In this document: positions 8,713 through 18,534 of the stretch, one piece after another
How the letters are laid out: each line of letters begins with the position of its first letter
Position numbering within the stretch: the first letter of the stretch is position 1
Origin: JBHHUI01 sp965248775
Lineage (GTDB): Bacteria > Chloroflexota > Anaerolineae > Anaerolineales > JBHHUI01
Direction of reading: 5' to 3'
Assembly: GCA_965248775.1 (NCBI GenBank)
Contig: OZ252150.1
Location: 3,472,001 to 3,536,000, forward strand
Length of the DNA: 64,000 bases
Translations under genes and position numbers: made by a program
The notes under the pieces: generated by a model
The model's input: the letters and a program-made list of their open reading frames with translations, nothing else
What the model was told of the DNA's origin: nothing
The model's database searches: none

Positions 8713-9321
8713 ATGAACAATTTTCCAAATCGGATCGTCTTTGCCACCCACAATCGAGGTAAATTGGTAGAGCTACAACGAATCCTGGGCAAGCTCCCAA
8801 TAGAATGGTTGACGCTCAGTGATCTCGACATAAGTCAAGATGTCATTGAATCCGGGAGGTCGTTCGCGGAAAATGCGGCAATTAAAGCAATTGAATATGC
8901 CCATATTACAGGTATGTGGACACTGGCTGACGATTCGGGCCTAACGGTGGACGCTTTAAATGGCCGTCCGGGGATCTACTCTGCCCGCTATGGAGGCGGT
9001 CATGACGTTTCATTTCCAGACAAATGGACGGCCCTGCTTGACGAATTGAAATCGACACCCTGGACACGCCGCACTGCCCAGTTTCGATGTGTGTTGGTCT
9101 TATCCTCTCCCAATGGCAAGGAAATCCACCAGGCAGAGGGGATCTGTCCCGGGCGTATCGCATTTGCCCCAAGCGGTTCTGGTGGATTTGGCTATGATCC
9201 ACTCTTCTATCTCGACGAGTTTGGCTGTACGCTCGCCGAGTTGGAAGATTCTGAGAAAGACAAAATCAGCCATCGCGGTCTAGCGGCTCGCGCACTGCTC
9301 AGGGAAATCGACCTTCCCTAG
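8713..9321 (+). CDS. rdgB: XTP/dITP diphosphatase (RdgB/HAM1 family)
   Basis: Hydrolyses non-canonical purine nucleoside triphosphates (XTP, ITP, dITP) to monophosphates, keeping them out of DNA and RNA. The 202-residue length is typical. It opens with 'IVFATHNRGKL' (the family T-H-N-x2-K motif), has 'TLADDSGL' with the metal-binding Asp pair near residue 75, 'NGRPGIYSARYGG', the 'GFGYDPLFY' base-recognition loop and the terminal 'KISHRGLAARAL'. It is divergent from DUF177, with a 150-base AT-rich gap between the starts that holds both promoters. Confidence 0.93.
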   Translation: MNNFPNRIVFATHNRGKLVELQRILGKLPIEWLTLSDLDISQDVIESGRSFAENAAIKAIEYAHITGMWTLADDSGLTVDALNGRPGIYSARYGGGHDVSFPDKWTALLDELKSTPWTRRTAQFRCVLVLSSPNGKEIHQAEGICPGRIAFAPSGSGGFGYDPLFYLDEFGCTLAELEDSEKDKISHRGLAARALLREIDLP

Positions 9322-9340
9322 TTAAAAACTAGGGCAGACA

Positions 9341-9377
9341 GAAAAAGAGACAGGCTACTTGAGGTGCGTAGCCTGTC
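9341..9377 (-). terminator. Intrinsic terminator of trxB
   Basis: A perfect 10-base stem, GTAGCCTGTC (9377-9368) with GACAGGCTAC (9358-9349), around a 9-base loop, is followed on the minus strand by a TCTCTTTTTC tract. Confidence 0.75.
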
Positions 9378-9417
9378 CCATCAAGATCGAATTGCGGGGG
9401 CTAGCGAGGTTCTACAT

Positions 9418-10344
9418 TTATCCCTCTCGGGCAGCCAGCCAGCGTTCGACCATCATCGCTGCCTGACAGCCCTGCCCTGCAGATGAAACTACTTGCCGAT
9501 AGATCGGGTCTTGCACTTCGCCGGCGGCGAACACGCCTTCTACCGAAGTTTGCATGCGCTTATCAGCAATCAGATAGTTGTGTTCATCCATTTTCAACTG
9601 GCCTTCAAACAAACTCGTATTGGGGTAATGACCAATATAAATAAAAACCCCATCTGTCTGAAGCTCTTCCTTTTCTCCTGTTTTGACATTCTTCACATTG
9701 ACACTGGTCACCTTGCCGTTACCTACGATCTCTTCGACAACGGTGTCCCAGATAAACGCCATTTTCTCATTTTTCTGTGCGCGATTCAGAAGCACGGCGC
9801 CAGCGCGAAATTCATCCCGACGGTGCACGACGCGTACCTGTTCCGCGAACTTTGTGAGGAAAAGTCCTTCTTCAAGGGCAGAGTCGCCCCCACCGACGAC
9901 CACGATCTCCTTCTCGCGGAAAAAGAAGCCGTCGCAGGTCGCACAGAACGAAACGCCACGCCCGATGTAATCATCCTCGCCGGGGACGCCGAGACGTTTC
10001 GGTGATGCACCGGTGCAGATGATCACAGAATCTGCTTCGTATTCTTCACTGTGAGACTTCAGATAAAATGGTGGGCCTTGTGTGAAATCCACCTCGACAA
10101 TTTCGTCAATCTGCATCCGAGCGCCAAACCTCTCGGCCTGTTTTTGAAATTGGTCGACCAGCTCCGGCCCGGTAAGTGCATCTGGAAACCCAGGATAGTT
10201 TTCAACGTCCGCCGTGATCGAGACTTGCCCGCCAAGCTCGTTGCCAGATACGACAAGTGGATTCAGGTCTGCGCGGGCTGCATACAGTGCCGCCGTCAGC
10301 CCGGCCGGGCCTGAGCCAATGATGATGAGTTTTTCTTTCTGCAT
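9418..10344 (-). CDS. trxB: Thioredoxin-disulfide reductase
   Basis: A cytosolic FAD enzyme that uses NADPH to reduce thioredoxin. The 308 residues follow the family layout: FAD-binding 'IGSGPAGLTAALYAARA' at the N-terminus, the redox pair in 'CATCDG' near residue 136, the NADPH-binding 'VVGGGDSALEEGLFL' after it, and the FAD-contacting 'GVFAAGEVQD' near the C-terminus. In that last motif Glu replaces the usual Asp of GDV. No thioredoxin gene is adjacent. The ATG at 10344 has GAAGG upstream. An intrinsic terminator follows. Confidence 0.93.
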   Translation of the reverse strand: MQKEKLIIIGSGPAGLTAALYAARADLNPLVVSGNELGGQVSITADVENYPGFPDALTGPELVDQFQKQAERFGARMQIDEIVEVDFTQGPPFYLKSHSEEYEADSVIICTGASPKRLGVPGEDDYIGRGVSFCATCDGFFFREKEIVVVGGGDSALEEGLFLTKFAEQVRVVHRRDEFRAGAVLLNRAQKNEKMAFIWDTVVEEIVGNGKVTSVNVKNVKTGEKEELQTDGVFIYIGHYPNTSLFEGQLKMDEHNYLIADKRMQTSVEGVFAAGEVQDPIYRQVVSSAGQGCQAAMMVERWLAAREG

Positions 10345-10425
10345 AATACCTTCCTGATAAATATGTGCTCAGTCTATTTAGAATTGTTTGCCGTTTAATA
10401 GACACCGTCAGGCGCGAACTGCTTA

Positions 10426-10674
10426 CTACTTGCTGCGCAACTCTTCTGCCGCTACGGCCAGATTGCCAAGCCGATTGTGCAGCCACCAAAGGGGGGCATG
10501 TGTCTCCACCCTTCCATCGGCTGAAATGAGCGGCCTGCGAGAGGGATCATCCAGGCTACCAGTCCGACACTCGACTCGGTCTACCTTGCAATCTGGACAC
10601 TGACCTGCCAGATGAAAGCCCATAGTGCAATTGGGACAGACCCAGATGCGATCTTGCTGTATTTGCTCTTCCAT
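10426..10674 (-). CDS. Small zinc-ribbon protein of unknown function
   Basis: Eighty-two residues with a rubredoxin-like zinc ribbon at the N-terminus: 'CPNC' near residue 13 and 'CPDC' near residue 26, then a further lone Cys. The rest is a basic/amphipathic tail containing 'WWLHNRLGNLA'. I do not recognise a family. GGAGGC lies close upstream of the ATG, supporting translation. It is upstream of trxB on the same strand with an 80-base gap; co-transcription is possible but unproven. Confidence 0.55.
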   Translation of the reverse strand: MEEQIQQDRIWVCPNCTMGFHLAGQCPDCKVDRVECRTGSLDDPSRRPLISADGRVETHAPLWWLHNRLGNLAVAAEELRSK

Positions 10675-10818
10675 TCGGGCAGCCTCCTTAGTTTAATGGA
10701 CACATGCTCAGCATTATTTCAGCCCACTTGCAGTCTAACGTATCCGTTTTGAATTCTAGCACCACTTTACTGAAATTCCGGTATTTCAAGAATAGTTCAC
10801 CAGATGGGGGTTTTTAGA

Positions 10819-11283
10819 TCAAGCTTCCTGGCTCTCATTGGAATTATTTATGCCAATGCCCTTCACAGACGATTTCCAATAATAAATTCCCACGCCACTG
10901 GCCAGACCAAAGAATAAGCCCGTAAGTGCCCAAACCGGCATCACGCGTAAAACACTCAGCACTTGTTCAAGCGTAAAGTCGGAGTACACATGTGCATGTA
11001 GGCCCACCTTGGAAACCATTAAGAAAGCAGTTAAGGGTGCTGCAAGCACACCAGTTAGCAGCCCGATTAAGCCAAAGAACACCAGGATTCTGAATCCTAA
11101 GAGTGTATGCATTCCCCAGCGAACGCGGATAAGATGTGATGTTAGTATCAGAGTTCCGGCCAGTCCGCTTGCAATTGCTCCATTAAGCGAAACATCTTCG
11201 ATACTGAACCAATACAAAAGAGCCACTGCATAGATCACAGTGGCCCCCAGCAGAATTCGGCTGGTTCGAGGAATGCGGATCAT
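10819..11283 (-). CDS. Small four-helix membrane protein, unknown function
   Basis: 154 residues with four strongly hydrophobic stretches (roughly residues 8-26, 33-50, 60-88 and 115-133), short loops and no cysteine or catalytic motif. It starts 9 bases after the end of the sensor histidine kinase on the same strand, so it is almost certainly co-transcribed with it. It could be a membrane accessory of that signalling system, but this rests on position only. Confidence 0.6.
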   Translation of the reverse strand: MIRIPRTSRILLGATVIYAVALLYWFSIEDVSLNGAIASGLAGTLILTSHLIRVRWGMHTLLGFRILVFFGLIGLLTGVLAAPLTAFLMVSKVGLHAHVYSDFTLEQVLSVLRVMPVWALTGLFFGLASGVGIYYWKSSVKGIGINNSNESQEA

Positions 11284-11291
11284 ATCGGCTG

Positions 11292-13052
11292 TTATAGAAC
11301 GTGCAACCGCTCTTCTGCGTCCTCCGTTAAGGGCACGAGGACGGTTATCTTCGTACCGCGCCCTTCAGATGATTGGATGCGGTGGACTCCGTTCACCAGT
11401 TCAGCTCGCTCGCGCATATTGACCATGCCGAGGCTGCCACGCTGATCGTAGGAGGCATCAACAGCACCTACATTGAAACCCACACCATTGTCTTCGATCT
11501 CGAGCGCAAAGATTTCACCGCGCAATCGTAAGCGCACCCAAATAATGCTCGCTTCGGCGTGTTTGCGTGCATTGGTGATTGCTTCTTCCGCGATGTAGAA
11601 AAGAACGCCCTGCGCATGTTTGTCCAGCATTTCCTCAGCATCTTCTTCCGCTTCCACAATTACATTCTGGTCATGACCGTCCTGCATTTTATCAGCGAGG
11701 GATTTGAGGGCTGCCTCTAAGCCCTGTGATTCGAGTACGAGCGGGCGGAGGGTAAACAACATATGCCGAATTTCTTTGGTTGTACGACGGGCAAGCTCCT
11801 CCACTTTGTATAGCTCCTCAGCAGCCTGTCCGGGATCGCGTTCAAATAATCGCCGAATGAAATTTGCGCGCATAGCAATCGCGGCTACCTGCTGAGTAGG
11901 TCCGTCGTGTAGATCACGTGCAAGCTTTTTGCGAGCCTCTTCTTCCACCTCGACGATTCGTTCCTTCTCGTCTTGCAAGGTCTGATACAACCGTGCATTC
12001 TGCATGGCAATAATGGCCTGATTGCAAACCGCCTCCAACAACTCCATAACATCAATGGAGAAAAAATTAGGTTCGGGGTGCCCGAATATGATCACACCAT
12101 AAGAATCAAACCCAGCCCGCAATGGAACTGCCATCAGAACCTGACAGGATCGAAAGGCCACGAACTTTGACAGTTCCGGTTCGCTATAAGGTCGAGAAGA
12201 ATAGACTGGATCACCAGAATTGACCGCTTCTGCCAATATCCCTTTTTTAGCAGGCACGCGCAGGCGTTTGTCGGTCAGAGTCAGGCGTCGCGCCGAAGCC
12301 ACATAAAGCGCTTCTTCATCAAATAGCAGGACCGCGCCCACCATATCCTCGGAGCGCGCGCTCGCATCTTGTAGACCCAGAACACTCAAGTCCAACGCGG
12401 CGTCCAGCACGCGGTTGTAGTTTAATGATGCGCTGACCAGAGAGGCCATTTCATAGATCGCTTTGGCTCGGTCGTGGGCGGAGCGGTGACCGCCGAAGGC
12501 ATCCAGATCGTTATTGAATGAATTTCCACCTTGACGACGCAAACGCTCGCTCAACAAGCCGGTCGCGAGCGCTCCAGTCAAAAGGAACAGAGTGTTGATT
12601 GCAAAAGGGGTCAATGCCCGGGCGCCACGGTCATCAAGAACCAATAGGAGCAGCGCTTCGATGAGCACCAAGGCAAAGGTCAGACCCGCACTCACCTGCC
12701 AGCCATAACGCATGCCGGCCACGAGAACCGGGAATAGCCCCACCCAAAGCAGCGAACTCTGGGCATCCCCTGCAACTAGAAACGCAAATAACGCCACAAG
12801 TGCGTCCAAAACAACGGTAGCGAATCCAAGCCCAGCCAGCCAGAAGCGCACCAGCAGCAAGACGAACACGCTCAGGTTGTAAGCCAGCGCAATGACAAGC
12901 AGAGCACCGGCTTGTATGGGGTCGATCTGTACACTCTCAGGGCCCCAAAAGGCTACAACCCCGATCACCACCAAAACCAGCCAGCGCAAGTAAAACAGGA
13001 CCCAATCGACTTGCAATTGAGAACGCGGAATCTGCTTCATTGGAATAATCAT
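11292..13052 (-). CDS. Membrane GAF-domain sensor histidine kinase (HisKA_3 type)
   Basis: 586 residues. Five or six membrane segments occupy about the first 170. A GAF domain follows (about 195-355, ending in 'NQAIIAMQNARLYQTLQ'), then a short coiled coil. The HisKA_3 dimerisation domain has the phosphoacceptor in 'LARDLHDGPTQQ', and the HATPase domain shows an N-box 'EEAITNARKHA' and G-box 'DNGVGF'. This is the NarL/LiaS-type kinase class, normally paired with a LuxR-type response regulator. No such regulator is in the neighbourhood, so the partner must lie elsewhere. A four-helix protein follows after 9 bases. The start may instead be the ATG four codons downstream. Confidence 0.85.
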   Translation of the reverse strand: MIIPMKQIPRSQLQVDWVLFYLRWLVLVVIGVVAFWGPESVQIDPIQAGALLVIALAYNLSVFVLLLVRFWLAGLGFATVVLDALVALFAFLVAGDAQSSLLWVGLFPVLVAGMRYGWQVSAGLTFALVLIEALLLLVLDDRGARALTPFAINTLFLLTGALATGLLSERLRRQGGNSFNNDLDAFGGHRSAHDRAKAIYEMASLVSASLNYNRVLDAALDLSVLGLQDASARSEDMVGAVLLFDEEALYVASARRLTLTDKRLRVPAKKGILAEAVNSGDPVYSSRPYSEPELSKFVAFRSCQVLMAVPLRAGFDSYGVIIFGHPEPNFFSIDVMELLEAVCNQAIIAMQNARLYQTLQDEKERIVEVEEEARKKLARDLHDGPTQQVAAIAMRANFIRRLFERDPGQAAEELYKVEELARRTTKEIRHMLFTLRPLVLESQGLEAALKSLADKMQDGHDQNVIVEAEEDAEEMLDKHAQGVLFYIAEEAITNARKHAEASIIWVRLRLRGEIFALEIEDNGVGFNVGAVDASYDQRGSLGMVNMRERAELVNGVHRIQSSEGRGTKITVLVPLTEDAEERLHVL

Positions 13053-13176
13053 ACTGGCGTTGAGATGTATTCACAATGGTTCTGCAGGGCGCTGCCAGTC
13101 AATCCTCGAACGCCAGATCGACCGCGATATTATGCGTTTCAGAATCCGTCAATGGCCGCCACGGATGCTGTCCAAA

Positions 13177-13202
13177 TAAAAAAAGCCCCCTGTGGGGCTT
13201 TT
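13177..13202 (-). terminator. Intrinsic terminator after tRNA-Val
   Basis: On the minus strand AAAGCCCC pairs with GGGGCTTT around a 4-base loop and runs into T7, directly after the tRNA 3' end. Confidence 0.85.
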
Positions 13203-13204
13203 AG

Positions 13205-13278
<74 letters not shown>

Positions 13279-13311
13279 GGCAACTCTTCATTTTGACCAA
13301 CCGTGAGTGCG

Positions 13312-13340
13312 ATTATAGCATTCGCAAAAGTGGCTATCAA
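13312..13340 (-). promoter_or_regulatory. Promoter of tRNA-Val
   Basis: TTGATA (13340-13335) and TATAAT (13317-13312) on the minus strand are separated by exactly 17 bases, with TGC before the -10 box. Transcription would begin near 13305, about 27 bases before the tRNA. Confidence 0.7.
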
Positions 13341-13467
13341 GAAACCGTATTCACTCACGCAAATTGTCATCGAGGGACAAACATTCACTCAAGTTGATGG
13401 CGAAGCTCAGCCTAACACCGAGAAACTGCTCTCCTCATTGATCTCGCGCAGCCGCGAATAAAACTTA

Positions 13468-14796
13468 GGAATGAGAATTAAATAACTTGTGCAAATGGGA
13501 GAGCGCGGTAATTCCATTGGGGCAAGAAATCATCAAAGATAATGCGCATGTTGTCCCTGAAATCTGTGGCTACTTTACGACCGGTTTCGTAGACCTGGTC
13601 AATAACATGGACAAAAGCTTTCAGTCCGGTCTTGGTGCTGGTTTTTTCCATCAGTTCTTTGACGAGTTTGCGGCTGGTGAAGATCACGCCTTGGCAAGCG
13701 CGGGTAACATGCGGGAAGAAACGGTGTTCGCTGGGGTTGTATTTCGAGCAATAGGGTGGATAGTGAGCAATGCGAATTTCGACCCCGATTTCATCGGCCA
13801 GTGCTTGCAAGTCTTGCTTGAAGATGTAGTAGCGGGAACTGTTACTCCCGCCGCCATCGCAAAGCACGAGAATAGAAGTGGCGTTGGGATAGTGGTAGTG
13901 GCCGTATGTGTACCACCAATGGCGAAAGCTATCGCAAGCGAATTCACTGGTATCATGACTGCCGCCGAGTTGGATGTAGCCGACATTGAGACGCAAGTCG
14001 TAGAGACTGTGAGGAATGCTGACCCCAGCAGCATAGCTGTTGAAATCATGGTCATAAGTTTGCAGTTCTTCCAGGGTGTACAAATGTCCGTCTCGGTAGA
14101 AATTGCCCAGATATTCCTTTTTCTTGCTGTCCATGCTGACAATGGGATTGCCCGCCGCTTCGAATTCGGTCTTGAGCCGCGTGATGTTCTCAAATTGCTC
14201 GTTGCGGTTTTCAATCTCGGCCTTCAAACCGAGTTTCTTTTGCGCTTTTCGGCGGCGATAGTTGTGCTTCTGCAGCAACTTGCGCACCACATATTTGCTG
14301 ACCACGATGTCGTGCTCGGCCCGCAACGCCGCAACAATCTCGCCCGGGGTCAGGTTCGTCCAGCGCACCCTCTCGTCCAGCGGGTCACCGGCTGTGTGCT
14401 CGCGCAACACTGCCAGGAACTTCTCAGCAAGTTGCGCCCCCCATGTGACGTAGTACGGTTTGCGTCCGCCGCCTGGCTTCCGAATGCGCTGCTCCACTTC
14501 GCCCTTGGGCAAGCCACTGACTTCGCGGGCGCCTTTGCTCACCGTGTTGCGACTGCACCCCAACACCCGCGCAATGTAACTCCGTCCGCCGTGTCCAAAT
14601 CTCAAGGCTTCGAAACCAGCAAAGCGACGCCCATCTTTCTCGTTCAAGCTGTTGTAAAAGCGGCGCATCATTTCTTCATGTTCGGGCGCATAGGGTTTCA
14701 TCATGGCCTCCTGGCTAGTGTTCTGATGAAGCCAAGAGAATATCACTGCTTGCATCCGTTGTGAACCAACTGCCCAAATTATTTAATTCTCGTTCC
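13468..14796 (-). mobile_element. ISAzo13-type insertion sequence
   Basis: About 1.33 kb bounded by imperfect inverted repeats that begin GGAATGAGAATTAAATAA (left) and GGAACGAGAATTAAATAA (right). The flanks can be read as a TA duplication (13466-13467 and 14798-14799). It sits in the C-terminal codons of the FAD oxidoreductase and has one transposase gene in the same orientation as its host gene. Confidence 0.85.
13478..14704 (-). CDS. ISAzo13 family transposase
   Basis: 408 residues from the ATG at 14704, which has AGGAGG immediately upstream; a longer reading begins at 14755 but lacks such a site. The N-terminal helix-turn-helix reads 'SYIARVLGCSRNTVSKGARE'. The catalytic domain has 'IVSMDSKKKEYLGNF' (first Asp), 'ILVLCDGGGSNSSRYY' (second Asp) and 'YCSKYNPSEHRFF' (Glu), the DDE layout I associate with ISAzo13. 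The stop codon falls inside the left terminal repeat. It appears intact. Confidence 0.85.
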   Translation of the reverse strand: MMKPYAPEHEEMMRRFYNSLNEKDGRRFAGFEALRFGHGGRSYIARVLGCSRNTVSKGAREVSGLPKGEVEQRIRKPGGGRKPYYVTWGAQLAEKFLAVLREHTAGDPLDERVRWTNLTPGEIVAALRAEHDIVVSKYVVRKLLQKHNYRRRKAQKKLGLKAEIENRNEQFENITRLKTEFEAAGNPIVSMDSKKKEYLGNFYRDGHLYTLEELQTYDHDFNSYAAGVSIPHSLYDLRLNVGYIQLGGSHDTSEFACDSFRHWWYTYGHYHYPNATSILVLCDGGGSNSSRYYIFKQDLQALADEIGVEIRIAHYPPYCSKYNPSEHRFFPHVTRACQGVIFTSRKLVKELMEKTSTKTGLKAFVHVIDQVYETGRKVATDFRDNMRIIFDDFLPQWNYRALPFAQVI

Positions 14797-16077
14797 ATAC
14801 CATCCAACATGTGGGGGATATAACGACACTTCACTTGCACGGGATTGCTGTCATGATCGTGGCCGCGCTCGCAAGCGTCGATGATCTCAGCCATTAGATA
14901 GCCAGCCGGAGCGGCGTTCTTGAACTGGTTACCGCTGGTGCCAATCGCCATGTAGAAACCCGGCAGGTCGGACTTGTCGTAAATCGGAATCCAGTCGTCC
15001 GTAACGTCGTACAGATCAACAAGGCCCTGTGCCCGGTTTGGGATTGGCAAGCCTTGCATGCGCTGCGCCAGGCGTAACACCTGCGCCTTCCAGCGCTCCT
15101 CGGTGACCTGGCGTTCAAATACGTCGGGGTCTGCGACCCATTCTTTAGGATCGCACTCAGGATCGGCGCTGCCGACGATGAGGGTATTGCCGACTTCCGG
15201 CCGCCAATAGACCCCAACATCCGCACAGTGGGCGACCACGCCGTCCTGTTCGTAGTTGTAACCTTCGGGCGAAGGGACAGTGTGGACTTCATGACGCAGC
15301 GCGTTCGTCTTGATCTTCATACCGTCCTCGACGCCGGCCATGCGGTTGATGACAAACGAGTGCGGCCCAGCCGCGTTGACGACGATTGGGGCAACGATGC
15401 GCCTGCCGTCTTTTAATGTGACGCCTGCGACGCGACCTTCGGACTTGTGCACCTCGGCAACTTCGGCGTTGAATATGAACTCGCCGCCTTTCGCCTCCGC
15501 AGCCCGCATCAGGTTGTGCGTCGCCAGTTGCGGATCGGTGACGTAACCACCCTGTGGGTTGAAGATGCCGCCGGCAAGGTTGCCATGCGGATCGTCCCAA
15601 AAGCCATCGTCGCTCGGAAGTTTGGGCGGCCCATAGAGATCGGTGCCCAATGGATACGTGCTAACGATCTTTTCGTTATCCCATTCTTCGAAAGGCACAC
15701 CAATGTTCTTGAAGTGTCCAACAATATGGTCGTATTGACCTTCGTGTTCGTTGAGCACGAGCATGCCGGTCTCGCGGTATTTAGCATAGCCCCGTTCGTC
15801 CTCGGCTTCGAGGTAGTTGGCCCAGTCGTCCCAATAGAAGTAGCCTTCGTGGGCCATCGCGATGCCGTCGTGCGTTGAGTAATGAAATCGAATAATGGCA
15901 CACGAGTTGCTGGTCGAACCTGAACCAGCATCGCCCATTTTGTCAATATTGAGCGTTTTATAACCCTTCTTCGCTAACTCGAAGGCTGTCGCACAGCCGA
16001 TAATGCCTGCGCCGATGATGATGGCGTCCACTTTCTTTGTCATTTAATTCTCCTTACTCCCCTCATGCGGCTCACGC

Positions 16078-18534
16078 CTAAGCTTTCAAACGAGCCATGT
16101 CAGGATCAAACAAGGGTTCTGGTACTACACGGGCCTGATACCGCTGACCGGTGTATTGCACCTCCAATTCGGTTCCTGTTGCGGCGTACGCGCTATCCAG
16201 ATAAGCGTACGCCATGAACTTGCCCACACAGTAGCCGTAGTCGGCGGATGTGACTCGACCAACAACCTTGCCGTTTGCGAAGACCGGCTCGAAGCCAAAC
16301 ATGATTGTTGCGGGATCATCGAATGTGAGGCAGCAGAGTCGTTTGGAGGCACCAGCCTCCTTGACCGCTAATGCAGCCTCGCGACCGATGAAGTCAGCCT
16401 TCTGCGTTTTGACCATCCAGCCCAACCCTGCTTCGTATGGATTGTATTCCGTGGTCATATCCGCACCATAAAGTCGATAGCCTTTCTCTAAGCGGAGCGC
16501 GAGCAGCGCCGCAATGCCGCAAGCGTGCATGCCAAACTCGCGCCCGGATTCCCACAATGTGTCCCACAGCTGCTGGCCGAACGACACCGGGGCGTACAAT
16601 TCCCAGCCAAGCTCACCGACGTATGAAATGCGCAGCGCTTTGGTAGGCGTCATGCTAACCCCGATATCCTGCGCGGTGTAAAACGGAAAGGCTACATTGC
16701 TCAGGTCGGCTTCGGTCACCTTTTGCAAAACATTACGCGCGTTCGGTCCCCAGAGCGCCAATGAAATAAATTCCTCGGAGCGGTCGACGATGGACACAGA
16801 GCCGTCATCGGGCGCATGTTGCCGGATCCAGAACAATTCGGCAGGCATGTTGGCTTTGCCGGTCAGCAGCCAGAAGCGATCCGCGGCAAGGCGCACCACT
16901 GTCATGTCGCGCTTGATGTTCCCGGTTGTCGTGAGAAGCAAGGTGTAGGTGATACGGCCGATCGGTTTGTCGACATCGTTGGTGCAGAGATAGTTAAGGA
17001 AATTCAGCGCGCCGGGTCCCGAAACTTCGATCGGACCGATGGCAGCCGACCAATCCACGAGTCCGACATTCTCGCGCAAAGCGATGTGCTCTGCACCGAT
17101 AATGGGCGACCAGGATGTGGCATCCCAGCCCGCGCGGTGTGGGAAGCGGTCGCCATACTTCTCGACGAGTGCCACGTTGCTTTCATACCAATATGGAGTT
17201 TCGATTCCGGCCATCGGTATAAACTCGGCGCCAAGCGCTTCCGTGCGAGCATGATAGGGTGAGTAGCGCAAATTTCGCACGTCAGATGCGACTTCGTTGG
17301 GATGCAAAATGTCGAAGCCAATCTCATAGTAATACTTGCTCTGGCGTGTTAGGAATTCGTGGTTGGATTGGTAAGGATGAAATCGGTTTACATCCGCGAA
17401 GGTCACATCCATGTCGGGCTCGCCCGTGGTCATCCAACGAGCCATCACACGCCCGACTTCGCTGGCATAGGAGAGCCATGCGCCGATTGCAGTCCAGAAT
17501 CCTTTGACGGATGACTCTCCCATGACAGGGTAGTGGTCCACCGTAAAACTGAACATGCCGTTAAAGCCATGCGATATTTCGGTGGTATTAAGGGCCGGCA
17601 TAAGCTCCTTCATCAAGCCCCAGGCGGTTGTGAAGTCGTCCGGCGTGAACGGCATTTTGGAGTCTTTCGGCAATTTGTACGGATCGACCAGTATGGCTTT
17701 GTGATGATAACTACCGATACCGATACGGTCGTGGTGTTGCCGGTAATAGATTGAAAGATCGTCCATCGTCGCCACCGGCAACTTCACCTCCACATCCTTA
17801 TATTCATCCAACGCGGGAGTCGGTTCTGTGAATATGTACTGGTGCTGGCCGGGGAATAGCGGCATAGGGACGCCCAGCTTTTCACACAGCATCGGCGCCC
17901 AGATGTTGTTACAGAGCACGACCTGCTCGCAGTCGATGCGCGGCATTTCGGGGTTGTTGGTCAGAACCGCCCGTACTCGGCCTCCTTCGGCCACGACTTC
18001 TGTTACCTCGGTCTCAGCAACCGAAGTGAGGTTGCCCGTAGCTTCCCCCAACCGTCGCATGGAAGTGGCAATGCGACTGGTGTTAACAATTCCAGAATCT
18101 GGAATCCATAAACCGCCCACAATCTTGGAACTGTCGATCAGCGGGATCTTCTGCTGTACCTCTTGTGGAGAGAGCAAGGCGGCTTCGATTCCTGTTGCGT
18201 AGCCCATTTCCTGGATGCGCCTGTATGAATCAAAACGCTCAGGCTTAGAGGCCACCTGCACAAAACCCGTGCGCCAGAATTGTTCCTCGCCCTCGATGGC
18301 CAGCGGCAATTTGTCATATACTGCACGAGATTTGGAGCCGAGCGTAGTGTAGAAATAGGATGGCGTTAGGACGCGCAAACCGCCCGGCGCATGCGAAGTT
18401 GAGCCGTCGTTCTCGTCAAGGTCGCCCTTGTCGATCAACACAATATCTTTGACGCCCATTAGCGTAAGATGATAGGCAACGCTCACGCCGACGATGCCAG
18501 CGCCGATGATAATGATATTGGCCTGTTTACGCAT
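16078..18534 (-). CDS. FAD oxidoreductase-aminomethyltransferase fusion (dimethylglycine/sarcosine dehydrogenase-like)
   Basis: 818 residues from the ATG at 18534, which has AGGAG four bases upstream; in-frame ATGs further upstream lack this. The N-terminal half is a DAO-type FAD domain ('IIIIGAGIVGVSVAYHL', 'GSTSHAPGGLR'). The C-terminal half is a GcvT-like folate-binding domain ('RENVGLVDWSAAIGPIEVSGPGA', 'SYVGELGWELYAP', 'GLGWMVKTQKADFIGR'). Such fusions remove N-methyl groups from dimethylglycine or sarcosine and load the one-carbon unit on tetrahydrofolate. It is upstream of, and probably in an operon with, the split FAD oxidoreductase. The exact substrate cannot be fixed from sequence. 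Confidence 0.85.
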   Translation of the reverse strand: MRKQANIIIIGAGIVGVSVAYHLTLMGVKDIVLIDKGDLDENDGSTSHAPGGLRVLTPSYFYTTLGSKSRAVYDKLPLAIEGEEQFWRTGFVQVASKPERFDSYRRIQEMGYATGIEAALLSPQEVQQKIPLIDSSKIVGGLWIPDSGIVNTSRIATSMRRLGEATGNLTSVAETEVTEVVAEGGRVRAVLTNNPEMPRIDCEQVVLCNNIWAPMLCEKLGVPMPLFPGQHQYIFTEPTPALDEYKDVEVKLPVATMDDLSIYYRQHHDRIGIGSYHHKAILVDPYKLPKDSKMPFTPDDFTTAWGLMKELMPALNTTEISHGFNGMFSFTVDHYPVMGESSVKGFWTAIGAWLSYASEVGRVMARWMTTGEPDMDVTFADVNRFHPYQSNHEFLTRQSKYYYEIGFDILHPNEVASDVRNLRYSPYHARTEALGAEFIPMAGIETPYWYESNVALVEKYGDRFPHRAGWDATSWSPIIGAEHIALRENVGLVDWSAAIGPIEVSGPGALNFLNYLCTNDVDKPIGRITYTLLLTTTGNIKRDMTVVRLAADRFWLLTGKANMPAELFWIRQHAPDDGSVSIVDRSEEFISLALWGPNARNVLQKVTEADLSNVAFPFYTAQDIGVSMTPTKALRISYVGELGWELYAPVSFGQQLWDTLWESGREFGMHACGIAALLALRLEKGYRLYGADMTTEYNPYEAGLGWMVKTQKADFIGREAALAVKEAGASKRLCCLTFDDPATIMFGFEPVFANGKVVGRVTSADYGYCVGKFMAYAYLDSAYAATGTELEVQYTGQRYQARVVPEPLFDPDMARLKA

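Larger units (their letters stand above)
13407..16043 (-). pseudogene. FAD-dependent oxidoreductase (sarcosine oxidase beta/DAO family), split by an IS
   Basis: A DAO-family flavoenzyme: 'AIIIGAGIIGCATAFELA' is the N-terminal FAD site, 'GSTSNSCAIIRFHYS' follows, and 'GFYMAIGTSGNQFKNAP'-like sequence lies near the C-terminus. The frame is continuous from 16043 to 14797, where an ISAzo13-type element enters after 'HMLDG'. The missing tail lies on the far side (13465-13407) and reads 'KFYSRLREINEESSFSVLG' then stop, the usual end of this family. Joining at a TA duplication restores a 434-residue protein. AAGGAG precedes the ATG. With the neighbouring dimethylglycine dehydrogenase-like gene it forms a methylated-amine oxidation operon. 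The disrupted version would make a protein with a foreign tail, probably inactive. Confidence 0.85.

Noticed and set aside
10675..10818. Small RNA or riboswitch between the zinc-ribbon and membrane-protein genes
   Set aside because: Only a weak AT-rich stem was visible, with no terminator or conserved motif.
13487..14764. 425-residue open frame on the plus strand
   Set aside because: It lies exactly opposite the ISAzo13 transposase, lacks recognisable motifs and is explained by codon bias of the real gene.
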